A stretch of 64,000 nt of DNA from DASXRC01 sp036506795 (GCA_036506795.1 DASXRC010000037.1:10534-74533); one strand, 5' to 3'. Positions 31,644 to 41,329 are shown, numbered from the stretch's first letter. Numbers and translations are program-made. Notes: generated by a model not told the origin, from the letters alone.

Positions 31644-32650
31644 CGGCGACCCTCAGCGCGCTGCACCGCAGCCGCGACCAGCTGGCGCCGGCGATGCGGG
31701 CCGCGGTGGATCGCCTCGACCCGGCCAGCCGGCTCACCGCCGCGTACCACCTCGGCTGGTGCGACGCGCGCGGCACGCCGGCGGACGCGGGTGGGGGCAA
31801 GGCGATCCGGCCGACGCTGGCGCTGCTGTCGGCCGAGGCGGCCGGCGCGTCGCCGGAGGTGGCGCTGCCCGGCGCCGTCGCCGTCGAGCTGGTGCACAAC
31901 TTCTCGCTGCTGCACGACGACCTGATGGACCACGACGTCGAGCGGCGCCACCGGCGCACGGTGTGGGCGATCTGGGGCTCGTCGACGGCGATCCTGACCG
32001 GCGACGCGTTGCTGGCGCTGGCCCAGGAGGTGTTGCTGGAGTCCGAGTCGCCCGCCGCCGGCCGGGCCGCCCTACTGCTCGCCGCCGCCACCCGCGAGCT
32101 GACCCGGGGCCAGGTCCAGGACCTGGCGTTCGAGACCCGGCACGACGTGACGCTCGAAGAGTGCCTGGACATGGCCGGCAGCAAGACCGGCTCGCTGCTG
32201 TCCGTGAGCGCTGCCATCGGCGCCGTCCTGGCCGAGGCACCGCAGGCGATCGAGTCCGCGCTGGCCGCGTTCGGCGCCCACGTCGGCCTCGCATTCCAGC
32301 TGGTCGACGACGTGCTCGGCATTTGGGGCGACCCCGAGGTGACGGGCAAGCCCGTCCACTCCGACCTGCGCTCGCGCAAGAAGTCGCTGCCCGTCACGTA
32401 CGCCATCGCCCAGCCCGAGCAGGGGCCGGAGCTGGCCGCCTGGCTGGCGGCGACCGACGAACCCGCGGATGCCGACGTGCGGCGAGTCGCCGACCTGGTG
32501 GACGCGGCCGGCGGCCGGGAGTGGGCGCTCTCCGAGGCCCGCAGCCGGCTGGCGCTCGCCGAGGAGGTGCTGTCCGCGGTGGACCTCTGGCCACGCCCCC
32601 GCGAGGAGATGCTCGCGCTGGCCCGGTATGTCGTGGACCGGGACTCGTGA
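31640..32650 (+). CDS. polyprenyl (farnesyl-type) diphosphate synthase
   Basis: 336 residues. Trans-isoprenyl diphosphate synthase with the first aspartate-rich motif in LVHNFSLLHDDLMDHD and the second in AFQLVDDVLGIWGDPEVTGK. SKTGSLLSVSAAIGAVLA and DLRSRKKSLPVTYA are further family blocks. It condenses IPP with allylic diphosphates. In a hopanoid operon it most likely supplies farnesyl diphosphate to HpnD. Chain length cannot be proven from sequence, and geranylgeranyl is an alternative. It overlaps hpnE and the cyclase gene by 4 bp on each side. Confidence 0.88.
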   Translation: MTATLSALHRSRDQLAPAMRAAVDRLDPASRLTAAYHLGWCDARGTPADAGGGKAIRPTLALLSAEAAGASPEVALPGAVAVELVHNFSLLHDDLMDHDVERRHRRTVWAIWGSSTAILTGDALLALAQEVLLESESPAAGRAALLLAAATRELTRGQVQDLAFETRHDVTLEECLDMAGSKTGSLLSVSAAIGAVLAEAPQAIESALAAFGAHVGLAFQLVDDVLGIWGDPEVTGKPVHSDLRSRKKSLPVTYAIAQPEQGPELAAWLAATDEPADADVRRVADLVDAAGGREWALSEARSRLALAEEVLSAVDLWPRPREEMLALARYVVDRDS

Positions 32651-34566
32651 CCCGCGCGGTCGACGCCGACGCGCCCACCCGGCCCGGGGCCGGCGACGGA
32701 GCGGCCGAGGCCCTCGCCGCGGCCGTCGCGCACCTGCGCGGTCGGCAGGACCCGGCCGGCTGGTGGAAGGGCGAGCTGGCCACCAACGTGACGATGGACG
32801 CCGAGGACCTGCTCCTCCGCGAGTTTCTGGGTGTCCGGACCGGCCCGCAGACCGAGGAGGCGGCTCGGTGGATCCGCTCCCAGCAGCGGGCGGACGGCAC
32901 CTGGGCGACCTTCGATGGCGGCCCGGCCGACCTGAATACCACCGTCGAGGCGTGGGTGGCGCTGCGGCTGGCCGGGGACCCGGCGGACGCTCCGCACATG
33001 GCGCGGGCCGCCGAGTTCGTCCGGGCGGCCGGCGGGCTGGAAGGCACGCGGGTGTTCACCCGGATCTGGATGGCGCTGTTCGGCCTGTGGTCGTGGGACG
33101 ACCTGCCCGAGCTGCCGCCGGAAATGATCTTCTTGCCATTGTGGTTCCCGTTCAACGTCTACGACTGGGCCTGCTGGGCGCGCCAGACCGTCGTGCCGCT
33201 GACGATCGTCGTTAGCCTCCGGCCCGTACGCCCGCTTCCGTTCGGCATCGACGAGCTACGCACGGGGGCCCGGCCGCCGCGCCGCGCCGCGCCGTGGACC
33301 TGGGCCGGCCTCTTCCAGCTCCTGGACCGGGTGCTGCACCGGTACGCCAGGCGCCCCATCCGGCCGCTGCGGAGGCTCGCCCGACGGCGTGCGGCCGAGT
33401 GGATCATCGCCCGACAGGAGGCGGATGGCTCGTGGGGGGGCATCCAACCGCCCTGGGTGTACTCGTTGCTCGCCCTCCATCTGCTCGGCTACCCACTGGA
33501 GCACCCGGTGCTCGCGGCCGGCATCGCCGGACTCGACGGGTTCACCATCCGCGAGCGCACCGCCGACGGGTGGGTGCGCCGCCTCGAGGCGTGCCAGTCG
33601 CCGGTCTGGGACACCGGGCTGGCGCTGATCGCGCTGCTCGACGCCGGCGTCCCTGCCCACGATGACGCCGTACGCCGGGCCACCGCCTGGCTACTCGGCG
33701 AGGAGATCAGGGTGCCCGGGGACTGGTCCGTACGCCGGCCGAAGCTCGCGCCGGGCGGCTGGGCGTTCGAGTTCGCCAACGACGGGTACCCGGACATCGA
33801 CGACACCGCCGAGGTCGTTCTCGGGCTGCGCCGCGTCGCCCGAGCGGCGCCCGACCCGGACGCCGTGCGTGCCGCTGTGGATCGCGGCGTGGCGTGGACC
33901 ATCGGCATGCAATCGACTGACGGCGGCTGGGGCGCGTTCGACGCGGACAACACCCGGGCGCTCGCCAGGAAGCTCCCGTTCTGCGACTTCGGCGAGGTGA
34001 TCGACCCGCCGTCGGCGGACGTCACCGCGCACGTGGTGGAGGCGCTCGCGGCCGAGGGTCGCGCCGACGAACCGGCCGGCCTGCAGGGCATCGCGTGGCT
34101 GCTGGACAACCAGGAGCCGGACGGCTCCTGGTTCGGCCGGTGGGGCGCCAACTACGTGTACGGCACCGGCTCGGTCGTGCCGGCGCTCGTCGCGGCGGGC
34201 ATCGATCCGGGCGCCGAGTCGATCCGCCGGGCGGTGCGCTGGCTGACCGACCACCAGAACCCGGACGGCGGCTGGGGCGAGGACCTGCGCTCGTACGACG
34301 ACCCGGCGGTGTGGGCGGGCCGTGGGGCGTCGACCGCCTCACAGACCGCATGGGCCCTGCTCGCGCTGCTCGCGGCCGGGCAGCGGGGCGAGCCGGTCCG
34401 TCGCGGCGTCGGCTTCCTCGTCGACACGCAGCGCCCGGACGGCGGCTGGGACGAGGACGCCTACACCGGCACGGGGTTCCCCGGCGCCTTCTACATCAAC
34501 TACCACCTATACCGGGTGATCTTCCCGGTCACGGCGCTGGGCCGCTACCTGGCGGTGGCCACATGA
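32647..34566 (+). CDS. shc: squalene-hopene cyclase
   Basis: 639 residues from GTG 32647, the usual length. The catalytic acid motif DXDD is intact as D383-I-D-D386 (GYPDIDDTAEV). Several QW repeats are seen, for example QEADGSWGG, QSTDGGWGAFD, QEPDGSWFGRWG, QNPDGGWGED and QRPDGGWDED. The GTGSVVPALVAAGI region and the C-terminal INYHLYRVIFPV are typical. The enzyme is a monotopic membrane protein that folds squalene into hopene and hopanol. It is coupled by a 4-bp overlap to the upstream synthase gene and to the downstream fusion gene. Confidence 0.95.
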   Translation: MTRAVDADAPTRPGAGDGAAEALAAAVAHLRGRQDPAGWWKGELATNVTMDAEDLLLREFLGVRTGPQTEEAARWIRSQQRADGTWATFDGGPADLNTTVEAWVALRLAGDPADAPHMARAAEFVRAAGGLEGTRVFTRIWMALFGLWSWDDLPELPPEMIFLPLWFPFNVYDWACWARQTVVPLTIVVSLRPVRPLPFGIDELRTGARPPRRAAPWTWAGLFQLLDRVLHRYARRPIRPLRRLARRRAAEWIIARQEADGSWGGIQPPWVYSLLALHLLGYPLEHPVLAAGIAGLDGFTIRERTADGWVRRLEACQSPVWDTGLALIALLDAGVPAHDDAVRRATAWLLGEEIRVPGDWSVRRPKLAPGGWAFEFANDGYPDIDDTAEVVLGLRRVARAAPDPDAVRAAVDRGVAWTIGMQSTDGGWGAFDADNTRALARKLPFCDFGEVIDPPSADVTAHVVEALAAEGRADEPAGLQGIAWLLDNQEPDGSWFGRWGANYVYGTGSVVPALVAAGIDPGAESIRRAVRWLTDHQNPDGGWGEDLRSYDDPAVWAGRGASTASQTAWALLALLAAGQRGEPVRRGVGFLVDTQRPDGGWDEDAYTGTGFPGAFYINYHLYRVIFPVTALGRYLAVAT

Positions 34567-36047
34567 CCGCCGGGACCGGGGCCGTGGTGTGCGCGGCCCT
34601 GCACGTCGAGCGGGTGGCGCTGCGCCGGGCCCGGACTCCGGTGGTCCGCACGGGCCTGGGTCCGCGCCGTGCGGCGCGGGCGGCGGCCCTGCTCGCCGGC
34701 CGGCCGATCCTCGTCGCGGGCGTCGGCGGCGGCCTCGGTGCGGACGTGCGCCCCGGCGATCTGGTCGTCGCCACCGAAGTACGCGGACCCGACGGCGCCC
34801 GGTGGCCGTGCCCGTCCGCGCCACTGCTGGCCGCGGAGCTGCGCCGGCACGGCCTGACCGTCCACCTCGGACCGATCGCGTCCCGTCCCCGGGTCGTCGA
34901 TGGCCCGACCCGACGGGAGCTGGCCGCCACCGGCGCGCTCGCCGTCGACAACGAGTCGTCCTGGCTCGCCGAACGAGCCGGTCCGCTCGCGGTCGTCCGC
35001 GCGATCGTCGACACCGAGCGGGCGCCCCTTCGGCACCCGGGCACGGCGCTCCGCGGCATCCGCGCGCTGCGAGTGCTCGCTCAGGCGGCACCCGCGATCG
35101 ACGCGTGGGCCGCGGCCGCACACCCGCGCCGCGTGCTGCTGGCCAACCCGCGGTCGTTCTGCGCCGGCGTGGAGCGCGCGATCGAGGTCGTCGAGCGCGC
35201 CCTCGACAAACACGGCCCGCCAATCTACGTGCGGCGGCAGATCGTCCACAATGCTCACGTCGTGCGCGACCTTGAACGGCGTGGCGCGGTCTTCGTCGGC
35301 GAGGTGGACGAGGTGCCGGCCGGCAGCGTCCTCGTGTTCGCCGCGCACGGCGTGTCACCGGCGGTCCGGGCCGCGGCCTGCGGCCGGAGCCTGTCCGTCA
35401 TCGACGCCACCTGCCCGCTCGTGGCCAAGGTGCACGCCGAGGTCCGTCGGCACACCGGGCGGGGCCGCACCGTCTTCCTGATCGGCCACGCCGACCACGA
35501 GGAGGTCGAGGGCACCCTCGGCGAGGCGCCGGACGGCGTCGCTGTGGTCGGCGACGCCGACGCGGCGGCGCGGGTGGTGCCGCGCGACCCGCAGCGGGTG
35601 GCGTACGCCATGCAGACGACGCTCGCCGTCGACGAGGCGGGACGGGTCGCGGACGTGCTCCGCGCACGCTTCCCGGCGCTGCAGGCGCCGGCGAGCGACG
35701 ACATCTGCTACGCCACGACCAACCGCCAGCAGGCGGTCCGAGACATCGCGGGCGCCTGCGACCTGATGCTGGTCCTGGGCTCCGCGAACTCGTCGAACTC
35801 GGTGCGCCTCGTCGAGGTCGCCGAGCGCGCCGGCGTGCCCGCCCGGCTCGTCGACGACGCCGGGGACGTCGATCTGGGCCTGCTGTCGGGTGCGGACCGG
35901 GTCGGCATCACGGCGGGCGCATCCGCACCGCCGGACCTCGTCAACCAGCTGGTGAGCTGCCTGAACGGGCTCGGCCCGGTGACCGTCGAGGAGTCCACGG
36001 CCCGCCCGGAGACCATGCGTTTCGCACTGCCTAAGGAGGTGACCTGA
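34563..36047 (+). CDS. ispH: fused HpnG-like nucleosidase/phosphorylase and IspH (HMBPP reductase)
   Basis: 494 residues from ATG 34563. Residues 1-185 resemble the nucleoside phosphorylase family that includes HpnG: ILVAGVGGGLGADVRPGDLV, ATGALAVDNESSWLAERAG and VVRAIVDTERAPL. HpnG removes adenine from adenosylhopane. From 189 a complete IspH follows with the three [4Fe-4S] cysteines C200 (NPRSFCAGVERA), C284 (IDATCPLVAKVHAE) and C382 (DDICYATTNRQ), plus HADHEEVEGTLGE, which reduces HMBPP to IPP and DMAPP. The two are usually separate genes. No stop or start separates them here. A perfect Shine-Dalgarno for hpnH lies in the last codons. Confidence 0.88.
   Translation: MTAGTGAVVCAALHVERVALRRARTPVVRTGLGPRRAARAAALLAGRPILVAGVGGGLGADVRPGDLVVATEVRGPDGARWPCPSAPLLAAELRRHGLTVHLGPIASRPRVVDGPTRRELAATGALAVDNESSWLAERAGPLAVVRAIVDTERAPLRHPGTALRGIRALRVLAQAAPAIDAWAAAAHPRRVLLANPRSFCAGVERAIEVVERALDKHGPPIYVRRQIVHNAHVVRDLERRGAVFVGEVDEVPAGSVLVFAAHGVSPAVRAAACGRSLSVIDATCPLVAKVHAEVRRHTGRGRTVFLIGHADHEEVEGTLGEAPDGVAVVGDADAAARVVPRDPQRVAYAMQTTLAVDEAGRVADVLRARFPALQAPASDDICYATTNRQQAVRDIAGACDLMLVLGSANSSNSVRLVEVAERAGVPARLVDDAGDVDLGLLSGADRVGITAGASAPPDLVNQLVSCLNGLGPVTVEESTARPETMRFALPKEVT
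36033..36042 (+). promoter_or_regulatory. very strong ribosome binding site of hpnH
   Basis: AAGGAGGTGA is complementary to the whole anti-Shine-Dalgarno core and sits 8 nt before ATG 36051, inside the last codons of the ispH fusion gene. The earlier genes of this operon rely on stop/start overlaps instead, so hpnH may be translated at a higher rate. Confidence 0.7.
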
Positions 36048-36050
36048 GCC

Positions 36051-37055
36051 ATGGCCATGCCATTGCGGCAGAGCATCCGGCTCGGCCGATATCTGATCAA
36101 ACAGAAGCTCCTGCGCAGGGAGAAGTTCGCCCTGCTCGTGGAGCTGGAGCCCCTATTCGCCTGCAATCTCAAGTGCGCGGGCTGTGGCAAGATCGCTCAG
36201 CCGGCCTCCCTGCTCAAGCAGCGAATGCCGGTCGAGCAGGCGGTGGCGGCGATCGAGGAGAGCGGCGCGCCGATGGTGTCCATCGCCGGCGGCGAACCGC
36301 TGATGCACCCGCAGATCGACGAGATCGTCCGCCAGCTGCTCGCCCGTAAGAAGATCGTCTTTCTGTGCACGAACGCGTTGCTGCTCCCGAAGCACCTGCA
36401 CCGCTTCACGCCGCACCGCGACTTCGCCTGGATGGTGCACATCGACGGCCTGCGCGAGCGGCACGACGAGTCGGTCAACAAGCTGGGCGGGTTCGACGCG
36501 GCGGTCGACGCCATCAAGCAGGCGCAGGCGGCCGGCTTCCGGGTGATGACCAACACCACGTTCTTCAACACCGACGGTCCGGGCGACGTGATCGGCGTGC
36601 TCGACTACCTCAACGACGAGATCAAGGTCGACAACATGCAGATCTCGCCGGGGTACGCCTATGAGAAGGCGCCCGACCAGGAGCACTGGCTGGGGGTCTC
36701 GGAGACGCGGGAGCTGTTCGCCAAGGCGTTCGCGGACGGCCGGCGCCGGCGCTGGCGGCTGAACCACTCCCCGATCTTCCTCGACTTCCTGGAGGGCAAG
36801 AGGGAGCTCGCGTGCACCGCCTGGGGCATCCCGTCGTACTCCCTGCTCGGCTGGCAGCGGCCCTGCTACCTGCTCGACGACGGGTACGCAGCGACGTACC
36901 GCGAGCTGATCGAGGAGACCGACTGGAACGCGTTCGGCCGCGGCAAGGATCCGCGCTGCGCGAACTGCATGGCCCACTGCGGGTACGAGCCGACCGCGGT
37001 CATCGCCACGATCGGTTCGCTGAAGGAGACGCTCCGCGCCGCGGTCGGGGGGTGA
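36051..37055 (+). CDS. hpnH: adenosyl-hopene transferase HpnH (radical SAM)
   Basis: 334 residues. The radical SAM cluster motif is CNLKCAGC with C38, C42 and C45. SIAGGEPLMHPQIDEIV and VFLCTNALLLPKHL are standard core strands. The HpnH-specific N-terminus RQSIRLGRYLIKQKLLRREKF precedes them, and a cysteine-rich tail CANCMAHCGYEP ends the protein. HpnH adds the 5'-deoxyadenosyl group to diploptene and starts the C35 side chain. The next step is by HpnG, here fused to IspH upstream. Stop overlaps the possible GTG of dxs. The genes that process ribosylhopane further are not in the window. Confidence 0.93.
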   Translation: MAMPLRQSIRLGRYLIKQKLLRREKFALLVELEPLFACNLKCAGCGKIAQPASLLKQRMPVEQAVAAIEESGAPMVSIAGGEPLMHPQIDEIVRQLLARKKIVFLCTNALLLPKHLHRFTPHRDFAWMVHIDGLRERHDESVNKLGGFDAAVDAIKQAQAAGFRVMTNTTFFNTDGPGDVIGVLDYLNDEIKVDNMQISPGYAYEKAPDQEHWLGVSETRELFAKAFADGRRRRWRLNHSPIFLDFLEGKRELACTAWGIPSYSLLGWQRPCYLLDDGYAATYRELIEETDWNAFGRGKDPRCANCMAHCGYEPTAVIATIGSLKETLRAAVGG

Positions 37056-37060
37056 CCGAC

Positions 37061-38812
37061 ATGGCCCTGCTGGACACGGTCGCCTGCCCTGCCGACCTGC
37101 GGGCGCTGCCCGAGTCGGCGCTGCCGGCGCTGGCCGCGGAGATCCGCGAACGGCTCATCGAGTCCGTGCTGCGCACCGGCGGGCACCTCGGACCGAACCT
37201 GGGCATCGTCGAGCTGACCATCGCGCTCCACCGGGTCTTCGACTCGCCACGCGACGCGATCGTCTGGGACACCGGTCACCAGGCGTACGTGCATAAGATG
37301 CTGACCGGCCGCGCCGAGCGGCTGGACGGCCTGCGTCAAGGCGGTGGGCTGTCCGGCTACCCCAGCCGCGCGGAGAGCGAACACGACCTCATCGAGAACT
37401 CGCACGCCTCGACCGCGCTGTCTTATCTGGACGGTCTGGCGAAGGCGTTCGCGCTGGGTGGGCACTCCGACCGGGCCGCGGTCGCCGTCGTCGGCGACGG
37501 GGCGCTCACCGGCGGAATGTGCTGGGAGGCGCTGAACAACATCGCCGCGGCACCGCATCGCCCGGTCGTGATCGTGCTCAACGACAACGGCCGGTCGTAC
37601 GCGCCGACCGCGGGCGCCCTCGCCCGTCACCTCGGCGAGCTGCGCGCCGGGGCAGACCTTTCCCTGTTCGAGCAGCTCGGGATCCACTACCTCGGGCCGG
37701 TCGACGGACATGACACGGCGGCCGTCGAGGCCGCGCTACGCAAGGCGCGCGACCTGGCCACGCCGACGGTCGTGCACTGCGTGACCCGCAAGGGCTTCGG
37801 CCATCCACCGGCCGAGGCCGACGAGGCGGACCGCATGCACTCCATAGGACCGGCCGCGCCGGCGGGGGGAGCGAGGCCCAGGAGCTGGACCGAGGTCTTC
37901 GCGGCGGAGCTGGTGGCGATCGGAGCCGAGCGGCCGGACGTCGTGGCGCTCAGCGCGGCCATGCTCGGTCCGACTGGACTGCAGGCGTTCGCCGATCGGT
38001 ACCCCGAGCGCGTGTTCGACGTGGGCATCGCCGAGCAGCACGCCGTCACGTCCGCTGCGGGCCTGGCCATGGGCGGCCTGCACCCGGTGGTCTGCATCTA
38101 CTCGACGTTCCTCAACCGCGCGCTCGACCAGGTGCTGATGGACGTGGCGCTGCACGGCCTGCCCGTCACGTTTGTGCTGGACCGGGCCGGCATCACCGGC
38201 AGCGACGGCCCCTCGCACCACGGCATGTGGGACCTGTCCCTGCTGGGGATGGTGCCCGGCATGCGGGTGGCCGCCCCGCGGGACGGTAACCAGCTGCGGC
38301 TCCAACTCCGGGAAGCGATCGACCACGTCGACGGCCCCAGCGCCCTGCGCTTCCCGAAGGCCGACGTCGGCCCCGAGCTGCCCGCGGTCGGGCGGCTGGG
38401 CTCCGCCGACGTGCTGTGCCGCGCCGACGCCGCCGACCTGCTGCTGATCGCGGCCGGTGCGACGGCCACCCCCGCGCTCGCCGCCGCCGAGGAGCTGCGC
38501 CGGGCCGGCCACGCCGCGACGGTCGTGGATCCCCGCTGGCTGCTGCCCGTGGACCCCGCCCTGGTGGCGGCCGCGGCCGGCCACGAGCACGTCGTCACGG
38601 TCGAGGACAACGGCGAGCACGGCGGGTACGGGGACGCGTTCGCGCGGGCGGTCCGGGCCGCGGGCGCCACGGTGCCGATGCGGACGCTGGCCCTGCCGCA
38701 GCGCTTCCTGGCACACGGCTCGCGGGGCGGGATCCTGAGCGGCCAGGGATTGGACGGCCCCGGAATCGCCGCCGCTGTGCTCGGAGCGCTGACAGTGCCG
38801 GCGCCGGCGTAG
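37061..38812 (+). CDS. dxs: 1-deoxy-D-xylulose-5-phosphate synthase
   Basis: 583 residues from ATG 37061. GTG 37052, overlapping the hpnH stop, is an alternative that adds three residues. Transketolase-like ThDP enzyme: IVWDTGHQAYVHKMLTGR, GDGALTGGMCWEALNN for ThDP/Mg binding, VFDVGIAEQHAVTSAAGLA, and DRAGITGSDGPSHHGMWDL. It condenses pyruvate with glyceraldehyde-3-phosphate in the first MEP step. It is somewhat shorter than housekeeping DXS (about 620-640). A second dxs elsewhere in the genome is likely, this one being dedicated to hopanoid supply. It is the last gene of the operon and converges on the ATPase gene. Confidence 0.92.
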   Translation: MALLDTVACPADLRALPESALPALAAEIRERLIESVLRTGGHLGPNLGIVELTIALHRVFDSPRDAIVWDTGHQAYVHKMLTGRAERLDGLRQGGGLSGYPSRAESEHDLIENSHASTALSYLDGLAKAFALGGHSDRAAVAVVGDGALTGGMCWEALNNIAAAPHRPVVIVLNDNGRSYAPTAGALARHLGELRAGADLSLFEQLGIHYLGPVDGHDTAAVEAALRKARDLATPTVVHCVTRKGFGHPPAEADEADRMHSIGPAAPAGGARPRSWTEVFAAELVAIGAERPDVVALSAAMLGPTGLQAFADRYPERVFDVGIAEQHAVTSAAGLAMGGLHPVVCIYSTFLNRALDQVLMDVALHGLPVTFVLDRAGITGSDGPSHHGMWDLSLLGMVPGMRVAAPRDGNQLRLQLREAIDHVDGPSALRFPKADVGPELPAVGRLGSADVLCRADAADLLLIAAGATATPALAAAEELRRAGHAATVVDPRWLLPVDPALVAAAAGHEHVVTVEDNGEHGGYGDAFARAVRAAGATVPMRTLALPQRFLAHGSRGGILSGQGLDGPGIAAAVLGALTVPAPA

Positions 38813-38821
38813 CGAGCGGGC

Positions 38822-41194
38822 TCAGCTTGCCCACCGGCGGCCGATCCGCCACGCCGCCTCCATGAGCACGATCCCGACCGCGGCGCTGACCACGGCGATC
38901 ATCGTGAACCGCGGGTTGCTCGGGTCTAGATCGAAGATTTGTTGCGTCAGCGGCGCCGTGAACATCACCGTTGTCAGCGCCGCCATGGCCGCGATCAGGG
39001 CGATCTTCCACCAGGTGTACGGCCGCGCCACGATCGCGAGCAGCCAGAGGGCCATCGTGTTCAGGGTGATCAGCGCGCTGGTGCTGGCCTGGATCTTGTC
39101 CTGGTCGCTGGCGAGGTTTCCCGGGTAGACCATGATGTAGCAGACGAAGCACGCCACCGAGATCACGATGCCGGCCGGGAGAGCAGCGTGCATCACCCTG
39201 CCGACGAAGCCTGATCGGGCGCGCTCCGCGTTCGGGGCGAGGGACAGGACGAACGCCGGCAGCCCGATGGTGAACCATCCGGTGATCGTGACGTGCCGGG
39301 GAAGAAACGGGTACGGGAGCGCGTCGAGGCCGATCAGGCCCGGGATTCCGACCATGAGCGCGAGCAGGACCGAGTACATCGTCTTGGTGAGGAAGAGCGT
39401 GGACACCCGCTCGATGTTGCCGATGACCCGGCGGCCCTCCGCCACGACGTGGGGGAGGGTGGCGAATCGGTTGTCCAGCAACACGATCTGCGCCACCGTG
39501 CGCGCCGCCGGACTGCCGGAGCCCATCGCCACCCCGATGTCCGCGTCCTTCAGCGCGAGCACGTCGTTGACGCCGTCGCCGGTCATCGCGACGGTGTGGC
39601 CGTTCCTGTGCAGCGCGTGGACCATCGAACGCTTCTGCGCGGGCGTAACCCGGCCGAACACGGTGCGGTCCTCCAGTGCGGCGGCCAGGCGCTCGGGATC
39701 CTCCGGCAGGGATCGGGCGTCCACGGGGTTATCCGCTCCCGGCAGGTCGAGGGACGTGGCTACCGCGCCAACCGCACGGGCGCTGTCGCCGGAGATCACC
39801 TTCACGGCCACGTCCTGGCTGGCGAAGTAGTCCAGCGTCCGTCGAGCGTCCGGGCGAACACGCTGCTCCAGCGCGACGAGGGCCGCCGGCTCGACGGAGC
39901 CGGGCGCGCCGGGTGCGTCGACCGCCCGGTCGGCGCGGCCGAGCACGAGCACCCGCAGCCCGCGGGCCGCGGCCTGCTCGGCGTCCGCCCGCGTGGCGCT
40001 GCCGGCCGGCAGCAGCACATCGGGCGCACCGAGCACCCAGTCACCCTGGCCGTCGAAGCGCGCGCCGCTCCACTTGCGCGCCGAGGAGAACGGCGCGACC
40101 GCCCGGGCTCGCCAGCCGGGGCCGCTCGGGTACGCGTCGCGGATCGCCTGCAGTGTGGCGTTCGGGTGGGCGTCCACCCCGGCGATTGCGGCCAACGCTT
40201 GCCTCACCGGTTGCCCGTCGTCGCCGGTCGGGCGCACCTCCGCGATACGCATCGCGTTGTCGGTGAGCGTGCCGGTCTTGTCGGCGCACACCACGTCGAC
40301 CCGGGCCAGCCCCTCGATCGCCGGTAGCTCGTTGACGAGGCACTGGCGCCGGCCGAGCCGGATGACGCCCACCGCGAACGCGACCGCCGTCAGCAGGATC
40401 AGCCCCTCGGGCACCATCGGGACCAGCGCGGCGACCATGCCCCGCAGCGCCTCCTGCAGCGGCTGGTCGCCCGCGAGCTGGTTGTAGATCGACAGCGCTC
40501 CGGCCGGGATCAGGAGGTACGTGATGAACCGCAGGATGCGGTTGATGCCGTTGCGTAGGTCTGAGTTGACCAGGGTGAACTTGCTCGCCTCGGCCGCGAG
40601 TTGCGCCGCGTACGCCTGGCGCCCCACCCGCGTCGCGACGTAGAGCCCGCTGCCCGCGTCCACGAAGCTGCCCGAGAGGACCCGGTCGCCGCGGTTCTTC
40701 ACGACGGGATCTGGCTCGCCGGTCAGCAGCGACTCGTCGACCTCGAGCGCCTCGGCAGCGAACACCTCGCCGTCGACGACGATCTGGTCCCCCGCGCCCA
40801 CCTCGATGACGTCGTCCGCGACGACCTCGTTCGGCGCGAGCTGACGGGTCTGGCCGTCGCGACGCACCCGAGGCCTGGCCTGACCGATGATGGACAACCG
40901 GTCGAGCGTGCGCTTCGCACGCACCTCCTGGACGATGCCGATCGCGCTGTTGGCGATGATCAGGCCACCGAACAGGCCGTCCAACAGGTGTCCGGTGAAC
41001 ACGATGATGGCGAACAGCACCGCGAAGATCGCGTTGATCCGGGTGAGCACGTTGGCGCGGACGATCTCCCAGGTGCTGCGGCTGCTCCGGGTCGGAACGT
41101 CATTCGCGCGTCCGTCGGTACGACGGCGCGCCACCTGCTCCGCGGTCAGCCCGCGCTCGTCGACCCGGGCCAGCACCCGATCCTCAGTCGACAC
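38822..41194 (-). CDS. P-type cation-transporting ATPase (CtpE-like)
   Basis: 790 residues, close in length to mycobacterial CtpE. All P-type landmarks are seen: actuator VDESLLTGEPDPV, phosphorylation site CADKTGTLTDN with D305, nucleotide-domain residues and the hinge MTGDGVNDVLALKDADIGVA. Membrane helix M4 reads LVPMVPEGLILLTAVAF, the PEG variant of CtpE-type pumps and not the CPx of heavy-metal pumps. About ten hydrophobic helices are present, and no metal-binding N-terminal domain. CtpE has been linked to calcium uptake. Applying that here is inference. It converges on dxs with a 9-bp gap. Confidence 0.88.
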   Translation of the reverse strand: MSTEDRVLARVDERGLTAEQVARRRTDGRANDVPTRSSRSTWEIVRANVLTRINAIFAVLFAIIVFTGHLLDGLFGGLIIANSAIGIVQEVRAKRTLDRLSIIGQARPRVRRDGQTRQLAPNEVVADDVIEVGAGDQIVVDGEVFAAEALEVDESLLTGEPDPVVKNRGDRVLSGSFVDAGSGLYVATRVGRQAYAAQLAAEASKFTLVNSDLRNGINRILRFITYLLIPAGALSIYNQLAGDQPLQEALRGMVAALVPMVPEGLILLTAVAFAVGVIRLGRRQCLVNELPAIEGLARVDVVCADKTGTLTDNAMRIAEVRPTGDDGQPVRQALAAIAGVDAHPNATLQAIRDAYPSGPGWRARAVAPFSSARKWSGARFDGQGDWVLGAPDVLLPAGSATRADAEQAAARGLRVLVLGRADRAVDAPGAPGSVEPAALVALEQRVRPDARRTLDYFASQDVAVKVISGDSARAVGAVATSLDLPGADNPVDARSLPEDPERLAAALEDRTVFGRVTPAQKRSMVHALHRNGHTVAMTGDGVNDVLALKDADIGVAMGSGSPAARTVAQIVLLDNRFATLPHVVAEGRRVIGNIERVSTLFLTKTMYSVLLALMVGIPGLIGLDALPYPFLPRHVTITGWFTIGLPAFVLSLAPNAERARSGFVGRVMHAALPAGIVISVACFVCYIMVYPGNLASDQDKIQASTSALITLNTMALWLLAIVARPYTWWKIALIAAMAALTTVMFTAPLTQQIFDLDPSNPRFTMIAVVSAAVGIVLMEAAWRIGRRWAS

Positions 41195-41329
41195 GTCGAG
41201 GCGTCCCCTCGCCGCGGGTCCGCGGGCGGTCGTGTGTGGTCATGGTCTCTTCGTACTACGTATCAGCCGGCTCTGACCCACCTCCGGCATGTTCGTACGC
41301 GTCCTACCTGACCACAACGAGCTAGCGGG

